Under the pieces are notes generated by a model. That model made no database searches. It was not told the DNA's origin and worked only from the letters and a program-made list of their open reading frames with translations. From the NCBI GenBank assembly GCA_033964015.1, contig CM066920.1, forward strand, positions 5,175,912 to 5,239,911: a DNA stretch of 64,000 bases, given 5' to 3'. The number at the start of each line of letters is the position of its first letter. Within the stretch, counting starts at the first letter, position 1. Positions 48,196 to 60,907 of the stretch are shown here, piece by piece. Source of the stretch: Scolanthus callimorphus (taxonomy: Eukaryota; Cnidaria; Anthozoa; Actiniaria; Edwardsiidae). The translations under genes were made by a program, and so were the position numbers.

Positions 48196-50248
48196 TTATC
48201 TATGGTTGTTTCTACTTACCATATTTGGAATTCCAGATGTTTTCATGGCTTATTTCGTACCCTAAATTGTCGAAAAGTAAGTCAAAACTTGCAGATTTTG
48301 GAGAGAAACCCTGAGCCACAAATACCTACACAGGTAGCCCGCGTCACGCACGGGTTAGCATTGACAATCGTCGTACCTTAGGGAGTAAAATTCGAAAATG
48401 TGACATTTTTCCTAAATTTGGTATATCTTAGGGATCCGTTCTAGCACACCAAGCAACAATGGTTTCATATATCCGACACTAGGTTGTTGGTACCTTTTAG
48501 GAGTCAAAATCCGCTAAGCCACGCCCTTTTGGGAACCTTTTAGGGGTAAAATGACGCTATAACGTTCAAAATCAACTACAGTAATCAGCACCTTCAAATG
48601 GCTGTGTCACCAGAGCCTCCCCGGCGAGGTGACGAAATTACAGTGTAATTAGCACAGAATTATAAAAGTTCCGGACACCGCGGGCCTTTACATTTTATCG
48701 GTTGCGACATCCTATCGCTTCCAAATTAATATATACTTATTTCAAGCAAAGTTGCCGTTAATAAAGCGCGTCCTACTCTCCGCGCTCCTGCTCCGCCGTC
48801 TGCGAGATGTTACGCAATGCAGTCTAGTCCAGATCTGGACCTGCGCGCGCTCCCAGGGTCCAATATCTTTGGACGCAAGGCATGTCAAGAGTCAAGACAC
48901 TATCTAAGATCTTCCAACAAAAATCCGGCTCATATAACTCGATCGCCGTTTGCAAAAACTCCATTTGAGTGCTCGCTCGCTCAAAAGTTGACTACGCGAT
49001 TGCCCGCCAAAGCTGAACTCTGTGCGCGCAAAACGTGGTTCAAGTGCTGACAAGTAACGTCGCTCAAAATATCTAGGGTATACTCGCAAGTTCTCGCGTT
49101 CATTTGGCACAACTCCATTTTTGTAAACACGATACAACCACCGAACTATTAGTATTTCTGTATTTTTTATTAGAATAGACTAATAAACAAATCTTATAAT
49201 TATTCAAGTGAGTATGAGAAATTCCGCGCGCAGATTTGCCGAGAGGTGTGTTTTCTCTTGCTATAATCACCTACCGGTGACTATAACTATTCGCCAATAT
49301 TAATGGACGATTTCAGCTATAACGCACGCGCGCGCTGCATGTCGGAATCGTCCATTAAACCATGATTTTAGATCATACGTCACGTCTGGTTTCTCAGCTG
49401 TCCCTCTCCCGATAATAATAATGAGAAGATACGGTTATTATTCAATAGCTATAATATCCAAACAATATCATCAATCATATAGATCACTATAATCATTTAA
49501 ATATTACATTTGATAATAAATAATCACGCTTATTTTCACCTCAATTATAAATAATGTTTTCGTGTCTTAAAAACCAACCAGTAAACTTCCAGCGATATGG
49601 ATTTTTTACACAACTCTTTGTTGTTGTCTTTTTGTGTTGCAATATTTCGAACTTCTTTGAGCGATATGGAATGTTTACACAACCCTTTGCTGTTCTTGTT
49701 TTAGTTGCAATATTTCGGGTCGATCGGGGGAAACTACGGCCCTTCAGGATTAAGATCCTCCCGCCGGATAGCGATATCATTCAGCCTAGGCGCTCTGAGC
49801 AGGTTTCCTGTGTTGCGTTAGGACGTGAGCCGAGGGGACACCGAGAATGCTGGGTCGAGTTCACCCGCAAAACGCGTTCGGTACAGTTCGGTGAGAGAGG
49901 CACTCGGGCAACGTCATACTTACTTACTTTACTTTTACTACCTTACCACAGGAAGCCCATGACTAGGCTGCATTACTAATCTGTACATTCAATCTCGGAA
50001 CATTAGCAGTGGTCTAGGACATAAACAGTTTACCCTCTGTCCCTCATCCCCAGTTTGAAAGCTGCGCGGATTCAGAGACACTGATTTCGGCGGGTCGGAT
50101 GGGCTGGTGTGCCGCATGGGAACCCTGTGCTTTCGGAACGTTGTAGTTATATGAACTGATATGGGCGTCTCCTGGATTTTACTCCGTCGTCTACACACAC
50201 CTGGACATCGATGGAGCAATTCCTATTTTACCAGCAACACCATTCATA

Positions 50249-53200
50249 CTAAAGAATCCCAAATAAAGTAGTTGACTCGCTCTTGGCAGTTTTAGCGTCC
50301 TGCTTTGTTTGTATTCTGACAAATCGGTAAGGTCCAAATCGGAATGCTGGACTAGGACTAGCGGAGTCCGGAGGGGGATCGAATACAAGTCTTTCGTGAT
50401 TTTGTCCCATTCCATACACAGAGCATGGATAGCCAGGCTTGTACATGAGTTCTAGTATATTAGGGTCCACGTAGCTCAAGAAAGACACTGGGGGGTACCC
50501 AGGGTCTTGGCGAAGCTGCAGAAAATTGTCTTCGTACGATATATTAAAGTAAATAGTCGGAATCCACTTGGAAATCAGTTTGAAGGAGCCAGTGTACTGG
50601 GCAGTATTCACAGGAACTTGGATCTGGAATGGAATGCGGAACTAATTGAAATAGCATACAAAGTAAGCATACCAAAGTAATTGGATTGAATGGAATATTG
50701 CACTCTGATTAGCTGTTTCATATGGCTATACGTTGACATGATTTGATTTCCGTGGTCATTTTCTGTCTGCGTAATTTTCACTGGTACAATTTTCTTCAAA
50801 CTTCAATAACAAAATTATAAAAGTCTATTGACGCAAAGTCTGAAGTTTCTGAAAACCCACACATTAGCGCGATCAAGAGGGAAATATCCATTTCTTATAC
50901 GACGTTAAATCCTGATGAAACACGCTGTCTCGTGTTTGATATATTACAGATCGAGGAACGGTAGTATTACTGGGATGGAAGGAGGTGAAATACTACCGAA
51001 ACCGGTAGACTGTTTATCGGGCTCGACGAAAAGCACTCGTCTCACACAAAAACGTTGACGAGTTTGACTGCATTCCTTCGCGCGAAATCATTCATGCGTT
51101 GTGTCGCTGGCTTTGTATTTCTTTGGCTTATCTCCGGTGTAATAACCTGTGAGTGCGCACGAACTGCGTCACAAAGCTTCCTTTGTTTGGTAGAACGAAT
51201 CAGGATGAAATAAGAACTAAACACAAAGGTGTCCCCTGGGAATGGTTATTACACCGGAGTTAACCCATTTCTTTACCCCATAAAATTATTAGAACACAAG
51301 CAGATGGCTTTTCATGTGTTTTTAGTTCGAAAATTTGCCAAATAAAATATTTAAGTTGCACGCATCGCTGACCTCAATAAAGGAATTCAAACTGCATCGT
51401 GAATGTTTTTGTCTGGAGACGAGTGCTTTTTCTCGAGCCGAATAAACAGTCTACCGGTTTTGGTAGTAGTCTGACAAGTGACGGCGCTTCGTACCTGCAA
51501 GTGGTTTATCATATACGCGTCTAGTCTCTGAGCGAGTGGCTTTAGCAAGTGCTGGGCGGCACTGGACGCAACTCGAGTACCACTCATCAGTACTGTGGCT
51601 CCTGGGGTAGAAAAAGAGGCAAATATCAGAAACTTTGAAATCATTTATGTTTTGAAAGAGTGAATCATCTTCTCTACTCTTGCTTTATTAATTATTTTTA
51701 TTAAGTTATTTAGTTATTTTTGGCGCAGCAATTTCAAATGGCGGCTGAGTGAAGCTCTTTGACACCACAGGTGTCCCGCCAAAACTAATTATCGGCTCTA
51801 GCTGAAAATCGCATTTACTATCGGGCTTATAAGATCTGATTGGCTGACTAAACAAAGACCAGCCAAAAAGAGCGAAAATCGGGCTCGAGTAATGTCTCGA
51901 GTAGATTTTATAGTGACCTGAGATTATATACCGTTTCCGGGATACGTTGTCACTGGAAAAAGCAACAAAGATTGGTGCGCTAGGGAGTATGGGTAAATAT
52001 TTATTTGAATTTCTGTACAATATTAGAAACAAATATGCTTAGAAATGTGCTGAACTTTGATAATTTTACCTGTGGTTGCGATTACTGTCTGAATTCAGAT
52101 CAAACAGTAGCAGTTTAGATGCCCCCATTATCCTTTGCGCTTCAAGTTTATAGGCCTTTTGGGAGACAACGTTTCCCGGAAATGGTATATATTTGTCATA
52201 CGGTAAATGGCAAGTAATGGCGTGCACTGCGCATGCGCATCAGCTGCCTGTGCCCCCTTTAAGTTAACCTTTCAAGCTTACCAAGTTTGATCTGAGGAAA
52301 GAGAAGAAACCCAGCAGAAAAGCCTGGCAATATACCAGACTTGGAGACCAACAAATACGCTCCCGTCATTTTCATCTCCCATCCGAGACCGAACATCGTC
52401 TTTCCATCAGGGTAGACAAAGCCTATAAAGTTATAAGCGATCTTTTGTTACGAACAAAATAAGGATCAGGGATGAAACTCAAAGTTGGGACTAACCTCTA
52501 TTGTGCGATCATTGCTAGTATAGACCGATAAATAAATGTTAGCCTGAGCAGGGGGTTTGAGAAATGAAAGGATGGATAGGGGGTTAGGGATGAGGGTACA
52601 AGCTTTTCCGTAGGGTTTTAAAGGAGACGAAACTCATTCTCTGATGGAAAATTTCCTCTTAAAGCCTGCGTTACTGCGGTTTTCATATTTCTGCGATCTC
52701 TCGCTATTGATTTCCAACCGTAAACCGCCTTATGGCTCATCCGTCAATCAAACTCCCGAGTATTTTCGTCGTTACTCTTTGTGCTTTTTGATTGGCCATT
52801 GCCTAAGCAGTGCTATAACGGTTTCCTGTCACGCCAGCAACGGGTACGTGCTGGCCAATCAAAAAGCACAAAGAGTAACGACGAAAAGACTCAGGAGTTT
52901 GATTGACGGAAGCCACAAGGCGGTTTGACGGTTGGAAATCGTTAGCTAAAGTTCGCAGAAATATGAAAACCGCAGTAAATCACCCAGAGTTTGTTAGTTT
53001 TTGTTAGTTAGTTAGTTAGGTTTGTTAGTTGGCGTAGGGTTCGCAGCATAACGAAAATTGCAGTAAGTATTTTCTTGTAAGAATTACTATGTTTTATATT
53101 TTATTTTTATTTATTCTTGGGAAAACAACAGGGGAGATTGATTGACAGATAGACAGACAGACAGGCGGACGTTATGACAGACAGACGTTGAATTCCAGGC

Positions 53201-56200
53201 GTAGCCAGGATTTTGGATAGGAGGGGCCCAAGGGGCCTTTCGTAACAAACTTTCTCGTAAATTTTAAATGGTGTCCTATACATTTACTACATTTTTAGTT
53301 TCGAAAAAAGGGGGGAAGGGGTCCGGGGCCCTTCCTCCTGGCTACGCCCCTGAATACATACTCGGTGTTAGGAGCTCCTGCAGCAGATTGTTTCTGGCGA
53401 CCGGAAATGAGTATTCGCCGAACAGAGACATCATGAGCTGTCAACGAAATGAGAACAACACTTAGTACAATTAGCGTTTGGCGGGAAATGCGTACCCAAC
53501 AGCTCCATTGGCGCTCTAACTTGTGCGACACTGATAAATTATTTCCACAAAAAGAAGGTGAAGCTATTTGGTCTTATAATATTCATTAATTATTCATGAA
53601 GCAAGTATCCAATGAGAAGGCACAATTCAGGTCACATGACTAGCCTTGTAAACTGGATACAAGATCCATCAAACTAAAAGAGCGGGGAGGGCTTGAATAT
53701 TCAGCAGGGAAAGGGTGGGGTTGATGAATAATAACAATAGTTAATAGATCTATTAGTATTCTGTAAATATTTATAGAATACTAATATCTATATTAGTATT
53801 CTATAAATATTTACAGAATACTAATAGATCTATTAACTATTGTCATTATTCATCAACCCCACCCTTTCACTGCTGAACTATTCGAGTAAAATTACGACTA
53901 TGATAAAACATTACTCAAAACTTTAAGCAAGAAAAGCATTTGGCAAAACAAATGTTACAACAATTAGGCTAGTTGGTTTGTCGACAATAATAAACTGTAT
54001 AAGAATAAGTTCAAGAACGGCTGCAAGCAGACTAGTGTTCATTTGACCAGAAAGCTGTATCATTATATAAAACTAACAGCAATAAAAAAGACGCATTTTC
54101 AATAAATAACCAGAGAGTCTGACTCAGTTGAACTGCTTTCCCTCCACTGCCTTTCCAACAATTTCTTGACCTCGTCTTGTTCACTTGCTCCATTGTTGTA
54201 TATCTTTTCCTCTGCGTGCAATGCTTTCGAAACCAGTTTGTAAATCCCATACAAATCGGCCGCTCATATTGTAAATAGTACTTAGTTTCTTGGAATGCAA
54301 ACGCAGGGTTCGTACAAATCACTTAATATGAAATTCATTGTAAACTGTATTGGCTCCAAAGGCCATGTTTTAGAAAACAGAAGGACTACTCCGGTAACAA
54401 ATCACTTTTACCCAGCCCCAACCTCCTGCGCCAACCCTACAGCTTTTCCATAATAGCATACAATAGTAATTCTCGGTATCAAAGTTGTTATAGAAGAAGC
54501 AATTACTTAAAGCACGTACAAAGAATTAATTCTCGAATTCGAGTACTTTCAAGGCCTTGAATTTGAGTCATATTTTTCATGTCAAATTCATTTCGCCTTA
54601 CTACTGTACGGTCCAGGATTGTCTGCGCATACCTTTGCAAGATCAGCCGCTGAGGAGTACATCTGGAATGCAGGCGCAACCCATCCCCAGTCCAGCTCCG
54701 AGACTGATAAGCCATTCGTGTAACTAACAGCATGGTTGGCCGGGATTCTGGAAACAAAATTGAAGAATAATCAATCCCTTTCCTGTGATCTTGAACAGCA
54801 TAGCTACTTGAACTGGTCTAATCATCGAGGCAATGCTTCTGCCTTTGTTTCTCAAGTGGACGACAAACTAGGGGATACTTGAAGACGAGCATTTGGAACA
54901 CAATCTTTAACTGTGTGCGATAATGAGGCACGGCTGACTGCGGATAAGAAACTCGAGGGACTCCATTCGCTCTGCCAAGACCCAAGCGAAGACAAAATTA
55001 TCGTACGTCCCAGCGCTTTGGGTTCTTTGGCGAGCGCAAGTCTGGCGATTCAAGTATCTCGAGCAATAAAAGGTAGACTTTAAAAAAATTCGTGCTTGGT
55101 AAGTTCACTGCGCTCGCTTTGCGACTCATCTAGACTCGCTTCGCTCGCTTTTGTTAATATCCTTAAAGGGGTCGACTTGTGGCAAGTCGAGACAAAAGAT
55201 ACAATTTGCAGAGTCTCCAGCTTCGTTTGATTATGTGCACGACTGCAAACGATTGATTTGGAAACTCTGGTGCCCAGGGTAGAAGAACAAATAACATTTG
55301 CTGTGTTTTCCATCATCCTTCAGGCCGATCCTTAAAACCGGAAGTCCTACCTCTTGGGGTCGAATCCCGTGTTGTACATGTGCAGCGGACGCAGCAGGTG
55401 CTTGGTAACCCAGCCCTCATAATCGTCGTTGGCAAACCGCTGAGCAAGAACGCGCGCCAGCAATGCATAGCCGAGGTTACTGGGGAAGACAAGAACAGGA
55501 AGTTGTTGCGTGTCCATGTTACTTTCTTTCTTTCTTTCTTTTGTTCGTTTGGGGGCAGGAACGGGTATAAGAGACAGGCGCGCCAGCTACAGTAGTAACA
55601 ACAACGAATTTAATCAACAACATCAACAAACAAACAACACGAACGACGAACAAAAACAAAACGTACCCTTTTACAGACCAAATTAGCAGCCCTATCAGCC
55701 CTTTCTAAACATCAACATTTGTTCCTTATCCCAACGCGCGGAGCAAATAAACCGTACCGTAAAGTGCGACATATGCTAGTCCGAAGGTGACAAAAAAACA
55801 AGTTAACTTTTTTTATATCAAGTGTCGTATCCATGACAACAAGTCACTCGCATTTTTACAAATCAAAGAGGAATATACTTTTTTATAACTACTTTGGAGT
55901 CTTTCACATCAAGTATCATTTCCATGACAACAAGTCACTCGCATTTTTACACATGAATCAAGAAGGAATATACTTTTTTATAACTACTTATTCAAGTGTT
56001 ACATGTTTTGTCACCTTTGGACTATCATATTCCTTCTTGATTTGTAAAAATGCAAGTGACTTGTTGTCATAGAAACGATGCTTGATGTGAAAGACTCCAA
56101 ACTAGTTTATAAAAAAGTATCTTGATTTGTAAAAATGTGAGTGACTTGTTGTCATGGAAACAATACTTGATGTGAAAGACTCCAAAGTAGTTATAAAAAA

Positions 56201-59200
56201 GTAAACTTGTTTTTTTGTCACCTTCGGACTAGCATAGCGACACGCACTCATACATTTCCACAAGGCAATACTCACAAAAAATCAACAAAAGACACCGGCT
56301 AACACATAAACGCATAGACCCATTATCCTTCGCGCGACTCCCGCAAGGTGCCTAGGCACAAATGATCTTCGCAGGGTTTATTGGCTCCTGCGCCAGAAAA
56401 TCCAGGCATGGGAGAGTGTAATGCGCTAATGTTCGCCGGAACCAGGCCAGGTAGTGAAGAACAATAAAAGTAACATCAATATCAATAACAATAACAATAA
56501 CAATAACAAGAGAAACACTAACAACACCATCATTGGCATCTACGACAACATTTTTCACATCTTCAACAATATCAACAACTTCATCATCTATATCTATATC
56601 TATATCAATGCCAATGGTCCCAGGACTTTCTCTTCACCTGTAATTCGGTTCCAGTCCAGGCGGTGCTTTCAGTTCGGTTGTTTGCAGCTGTTTTAGCACA
56701 TACGTGGTATTTATAGGACAGAGGATCCTAGTACCCCGCGACCATTCGGCGCCACAGGGAGCCTCTCGCGGTAAACCGGACGTGTGACTCAACAAGTGTC
56801 TATCGAGAGAAAACGGTAATACGTCATTAGACTAGCAGAACTCAACAAAGGAATACGAGCTTGTTCACAACTAAGAATCTAAAAAGGAAGTTACTTTCGT
56901 AGTTTTCCTTACCTTAAGGTTATTTTTCGCGCGTTAAACTGGTTCAAAACTTGGAATTTTGGCTCGTAGTCTTGAAGAGGATCGTCTAAGCTTCGCACGC
57001 GACCGCTCTCGAGTAGCTTTAAAACAAACAGCGCCTGCCGAAGAAAGCAATAGTCATATCAATCGATTTTGCCTTTGAGCAGCCTAGGGCATGTCGCGCC
57101 GGCTCCCTGTGTTAATTCAAATACGCTGGCCAGGCTACTAAGCCCGAAACAAGTTGGCGACTGCGCACCAAGTAACTCCAAGTTTTCGCTCTAAATGCCA
57201 CCGTTTCCTGCAAAATACTCTTATCAAAAGGGAATATACTATCACTTCCTATATAAAATAACCACAGTTGGCTTTGGCCGTGAGTATTTCGTAACGCCAC
57301 GGAAGCCCCCAAAACCCTCTCAATCCCCCTTCTGCCCATAGAATTGCGGGATGTGAGGCACATAACAGTTGTGAGGGTAATCCCATATTTTATGTGTATA
57401 TGAGTCTGTAGCGATGCCTTTTTTGTTTGCAAGCATATCTTTGCGGCTTGTTTTGAGAACGAGGCAAATGTGAAGCAGAAGTGGTAGAGGGTAATCGCAG
57501 AATCGAACAGGTCCGAACAACCAACGGTACAGTTGGGTTGCCGGCGGATGAGGCTACACGTCTTCTTCTTCTTCTCTACCCCTGCAGGCTCACCGTGAAA
57601 ATTTTGCTGACACTGGCGATCCTGAAGACCGTATTCTCATCCGGAGGGGAAAGACTTGAAGCTTTGGAGTCCTTCACACCATGACTGCCTTTCCATACAA
57701 CAGCATCACGGTATACTACATTCGCCGTCATACCCTCCTAGTAAAACAAACAACAAAAAGAGAATTGTAAAACAATTCTAAGGAAATTTTCCTTGCAACT
57801 TGCAACACAACGACGATACGACCCAAAGTCTAATCGACAATACGGCAAACAATGCGAAATACGACACGTGCCTTTTTACACCATTTATCTTCCGCTACTG
57901 TTCTATTGGATAATGTATCTTTTTGATGAAATGTGGTTGATTTCTGCTTGAGTGCCACTTTAAATATGACATCGTTATGCTTGACAATGGGAAATACCAG
58001 ACACGCGCCTTTGTTACATGATAAAAGGCAGACAGAAAAATGTGTTCACAATATGAGAACCCTCACCAGTGAGTCCAGCCTTGTCAGCGCTTTAAATATG
58101 ACGTCATTTTCCTTGATAGCAGGCTTGACCGTGACGGGGAGGTAGCGAGGAAGATTGACTTGCGAGGGCGCATATGGACAAGGTCGAGTGTCTTGCTTTA
58201 AAATAGGCTGCATATAAAAGCAATAATGAGTATTAGTGCACCCGTAGTGGTGCTATCGAGGCGATCTGGAGAAGGGTTGAAAATCCCTCGCTCAACAAGA
58301 AAGAAGAGTTCAGACACGGGCTGTCGAAAACGTTGGGCAGGAGCAACAGTCACGTGACAAAACCGTGTCAGGTCGTCGTCGTCGATCGTGTGTAAACCCC
58401 CAGGAGTTACACACAGGGATTGCTACATTGCAGCCAGTTCAAAGTGTCGGGTGAAAATGCGACAGATGCCCATTGGAGACCGGTACGTGAATCATTGTGA
58501 ATCAACATTTTACTCGGGAGATTGTTGTTTGGTGGGGTGGTAAAACGCGCAGCATCGCTCTTCAGCCTCGTTTTGCCACAATGCCGAGAGACAAGTTGAG
58601 CGTTTGTTGCCCGTTTTACCTCGCCTTTAAGGAGGTTCGCAACTTACAGTAGTGGTTGATGATATCTGATCTCCTTTCGATTCCTGAAAATCCAAATCAT
58701 AGCAAACATTATACATTACAGGGGAAATCGTATCATAAAAAGTATCGTATTATCATAAGAAATACATAATCTGTGACAATTTTAAGGGTTTTTTGTTTTC
58801 ATTGCAAACGTGTAGCGTGGCCTTTTTGCAAGTACGCAAGGGCGATATGGACTGGTTTATTACTGTACTTTATACCACGCCAAAGAAAATACAGCCAATT
58901 AGAATGCAGGAATGGCGTTGTATATTCGGCGGTATTCCACTCAACCTTCCCATCGCGTACTGCGTTTACGTAGCATGGTATAAAATAGTTATACAATGAA
59001 TTCTCGTGGCATACTGCAGAGTATCCCACTATTGTCACTTGTATTTTCTTAGCATACACACTCGACTGAAAGCTCGTGAAAAGTGATGCGTGGGATAGAG
59101 CAGATTTCGTATGACTGTGAAAAGTACCGTGACACGGCGCGGTACTGTCACGGTGGCGGTACGGAACCTGGCCTGCTGTAGTCGTGTAGATACCGAACGA

Positions 59201-60394
59201 AATCGCGTAGTCGCGGTACGGTCACGGTCGCGGCGCGGCACAACTCTTTCGCGGCACTTTTCACAGTCATACGAAATCTGCTCTATTCTGCAGTATGTCA
59301 CTCGAAAGTATTGTATTATAACTAGTATATCGCATCGTTGTGGCTGCTCGTATAGCTGTTGTTTGTCATTTGCGAATCCAAAAGCAACACACAAACAAAT
59401 AACGATTTCCTGGAAATTTCGGATTAAGACTTAAGTTACCCGTGGATATTTGAGTAAAAGGGCGCTGCGCCTCTGCAACAGAGGATCCAAAACATGTATT
59501 GTCAGAATAGAGCACATTTCGTGTGACTGTGAAGAAGGGAAGGAACACGATACGGCACGGAACCACCCCTTAATTATTGTGTACATTTAGCCAATCACAG
59601 CACGCGATATTACTGATCAACCAATCAAAATGCTTGACACAGCGCGGGCACGACACAAAACGTGCCGTAAACTTTTACGAAATCTGTTCTAGAGCCCGTC
59701 GCATCATTTAAACACGATACGCCTTTCGTTTGAAAAGGTCGATTCGCACACCACTTAGCGCTCGTCGATAGACTCCCCGAAGAGGCGAACTTTTTGATTT
59801 TGCCCCCAAGAATTCCAACATTTTGAAAATTTTCATTTAGTGTTTTAAAACTTGAAATTTTCCAATTCCATTCACTTTCCCTTATTCGGAACTCATCATT
59901 TTATAGCTCCCTCGAACAGTTTGATTCTGAACATTGCTTCTGCTACTATGAGCGAAACTAACAAAAGAACAAAAAACAAAAGGATGGCATCTTTTTGAAT
60001 GTTAACTCGCAATATTTCTTCTATAAAGTAGCTATTTCAGACGCCCATTGTTTGATGGAACAAAATTCCCAATGTGATAGTTGCCCGAAAAGTTGCCAGC
60101 GCAAATAAATTCGGGGGCTGAAGGAAATTCTAAATCTTCATAGAAAACTACTGAATGGTTTTCCTTTCAGCCACTAAAGAACTCAAAACAGAACCGTTTG
60201 TGTACCGGGTTTCCTTTCTCAGTCTCTTCATTTTCAGAGAATCCCGATGTTTGTCTACCTACCTGCTTAGGCTTAGCGGTCAAGTTCATTACAAGCTGCC
60301 ATACAAAGAGCAAAAACAGAACGATAAGTCCAGCGGCTAGTAGCTGAATGGCGATTCGTTGTTTCGAAATGGTCTTTCTCTTGGCTCCACACCG
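50249..60394 (-). CDS. LACTBL1: Beta-lactamase-like protein 1 (membrane-anchored serine hydrolase fold), 5' end unresolved
   Basis: This is a eukaryotic member of the serine beta-lactamase/penicillin-binding-protein fold; its substrate is unknown. Exons that fit in phase are 60263-60394 (open part), 58648-58683, 58067-58207, 57594-57737, 56913-57034, 56638-56799, 55351-55479, 54633-54747, 53362-53437, 52282-52422, 51495-51601 and 50249-50623, about 560 codons. The first exon encodes a hydrophobic anchor (LLAAGLIVLFLLFVWQLV). All three family motifs are visible: SVSK (SxxK nucleophile and base) at the 57594 exon end, YSN split across the 56638 and 55351 exons, and KSG in VSKSGILPGF. HLLSHTSGLP and MYSSAADLAK are further family signatures. 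The anchor frame has no ATG before an upstream stop at 60395-60397, so the start lies in an unseen exon or behind a base error. The assignment is firm for residues from the second exon onward. Confidence 0.86.
50992..51468. mobile_element. MITE family H (copy 2), interrupted by family G
   Basis: The inverted ends tactaccgaaaccggtagac and their complement match 42271-42632. A family G MITE (51132-51259) lies within this copy and is missing from the other. It lies in the LACTBL1 intron between exons 50249-50623 and 51495-51601. Confidence 0.78.
51132..51259. mobile_element. 128-bp MITE family G (copy 2), nested
   Basis: This is the reverse complement of 38185-38312 with very few differences and the same length. 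It is nested in the family H element. Confidence 0.82.
52671..52978. mobile_element. Palindromic MITE, TTACTGCGGTTTTCATATTT ends
   Basis: A left arm from ttactgcggttttcatattt through gtaacgactctttgtgctt-like sequence is complemented by the right arm ending aaatatgaaaaccgcagtaa. About 308 bases, in the LACTBL1 intron above exon 52282-52422. Confidence 0.75.
53197..53352. mobile_element. hAT-like MITE touching the donor of a LACTBL1 exon
   Basis: The right end is the complement of CAGGGGCGTAGCCAGGA and the left end is caggcgtagccaggat. CAGGGGCGTAGCCAGG termini are characteristic of a widespread hAT-type MITE group. Its right end is 3 bases from the donor gtatgt (53356-53361) of exon 53362-53437. 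Confidence 0.65.
53692..53885. repeat. Near-perfect 190-bp palindrome
   Basis: The arm from gaatattcagcagggaaagg through ttaatagatctattagtatt is complemented nearly base for base by the other arm, with a tiny AT centre. It lies in a LACTBL1 intron and is probably a MITE. Confidence 0.8.
55772..56236. mobile_element. MITE with TATGCTAGTCCGAAGGTGAC ends
   Basis: The inverted termini tatgctagtccgaaggtgac and their complement enclose repeated tccatgacaacaagtcactc blocks in both orientations. It is 465 bases long, in a LACTBL1 intron. No protein is encoded. Confidence 0.78.
58648..58683 (-). other. LACTBL1: 36-nt microexon of the LACTBL1-type gene
   Basis: A strong acceptor (ttttcag) and a strong donor (gtaagttg) enclose exactly 36 bases. 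They encode ESKGDQISSTTT in phase 0 between the anchor exon and the exon starting PILKQDTRPCPY. The 12 residues would sit in the stalk between the membrane anchor and the catalytic domain. They are not needed for the fold, so the exon could be optional. Confidence 0.6.
59095..59285. mobile_element. Palindromic MITE, ATAGAGCAGATTTCGTATGA ends
   Basis: The ends atagagcagatttcgtatga and the exact complement enclose cgcggtac-rich sequence. Related copies are at about 59507-59693 and 29543-29691, with a weaker match near 13270-13350. Confidence 0.75.
59507..59693. mobile_element. MITE related to 59095-59285
   Basis: It starts tagagcacatttcgtgtgac and ends acgaaatctgttcta. The interior has diverged from the neighbour 220 bases away. 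Confidence 0.6.
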
Positions 60395-60632
60395 TCAAAG
60401 CGTATCGTACAAGAAGAATTGCTAGTGGAAGTGCAAATACTTCCATCAGCAAAGAGCACGTCATTTCCAGTCCTCGCCATGAAAGGGGAATCTGCCTGCG
60501 GCAGTTGAGCCCTCTTACCACTAGAACAAATAAATCGACAAAAATAAGATTTTTTTAAATTGCATTCAATTATTTCATTGACCACCAATCAAATCGCGAA
60601 ACAAACGATATCACTGCTGCTTCCAGCTCAGT

Positions 60633-60904
60633 GGCCGTTTTCACACTAGAGACGAACAAATCGTCTGGACGGACAAATCGTCAGTGATGTGAAAACGGGA
60701 CGAACAAATTTTCAGACGAACAAATCGTCTGAATTTGTTCGTCTGTTTGGCCGTCTAGGAAGACGATTTTTCATAGACAACTTGTTCGTATAGACGAACA
60801 AATCAACTAAAGTCTGAATTCACACTAGACGTACAAAGACGAACAAATCGTCAGACGATTTGTCCGTCTAGACGAATTGTTCGTCTTCTAGTGTGAAAAC
60901 GGCC
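60633..60904. mobile_element. MITE family B (copy 2), AGT TSD
   Basis: This is the reverse complement of 22987-23261 with few differences. It is flanked by AGT at 60630-60632 and 60905-60907. Confidence 0.82.
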
Positions 60905-60907
60905 AGT

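Larger units (their letters stand above)
46625..50248. other. ABHD2 - LACTBL1 intergenic region
   Basis: No gene is recognised. It contains mobile elements at 47170-47606 and 47970-48195, and a roughly 70-base duplicated block at about 49588-49720 with open frames but no recognisable protein. Low-complexity CG-rich patches lie near 49320. The part next to 50249 should include the LACTBL1 3'UTR. Confidence 0.5.

Noticed and set aside
49554..49979. 141-codon plus-strand frame with a duplicated YG.FTQ segment
   Set aside because: It spans a duplicated low-complexity block and looks like repeat sequence. I recognise no domain and see no splice context.
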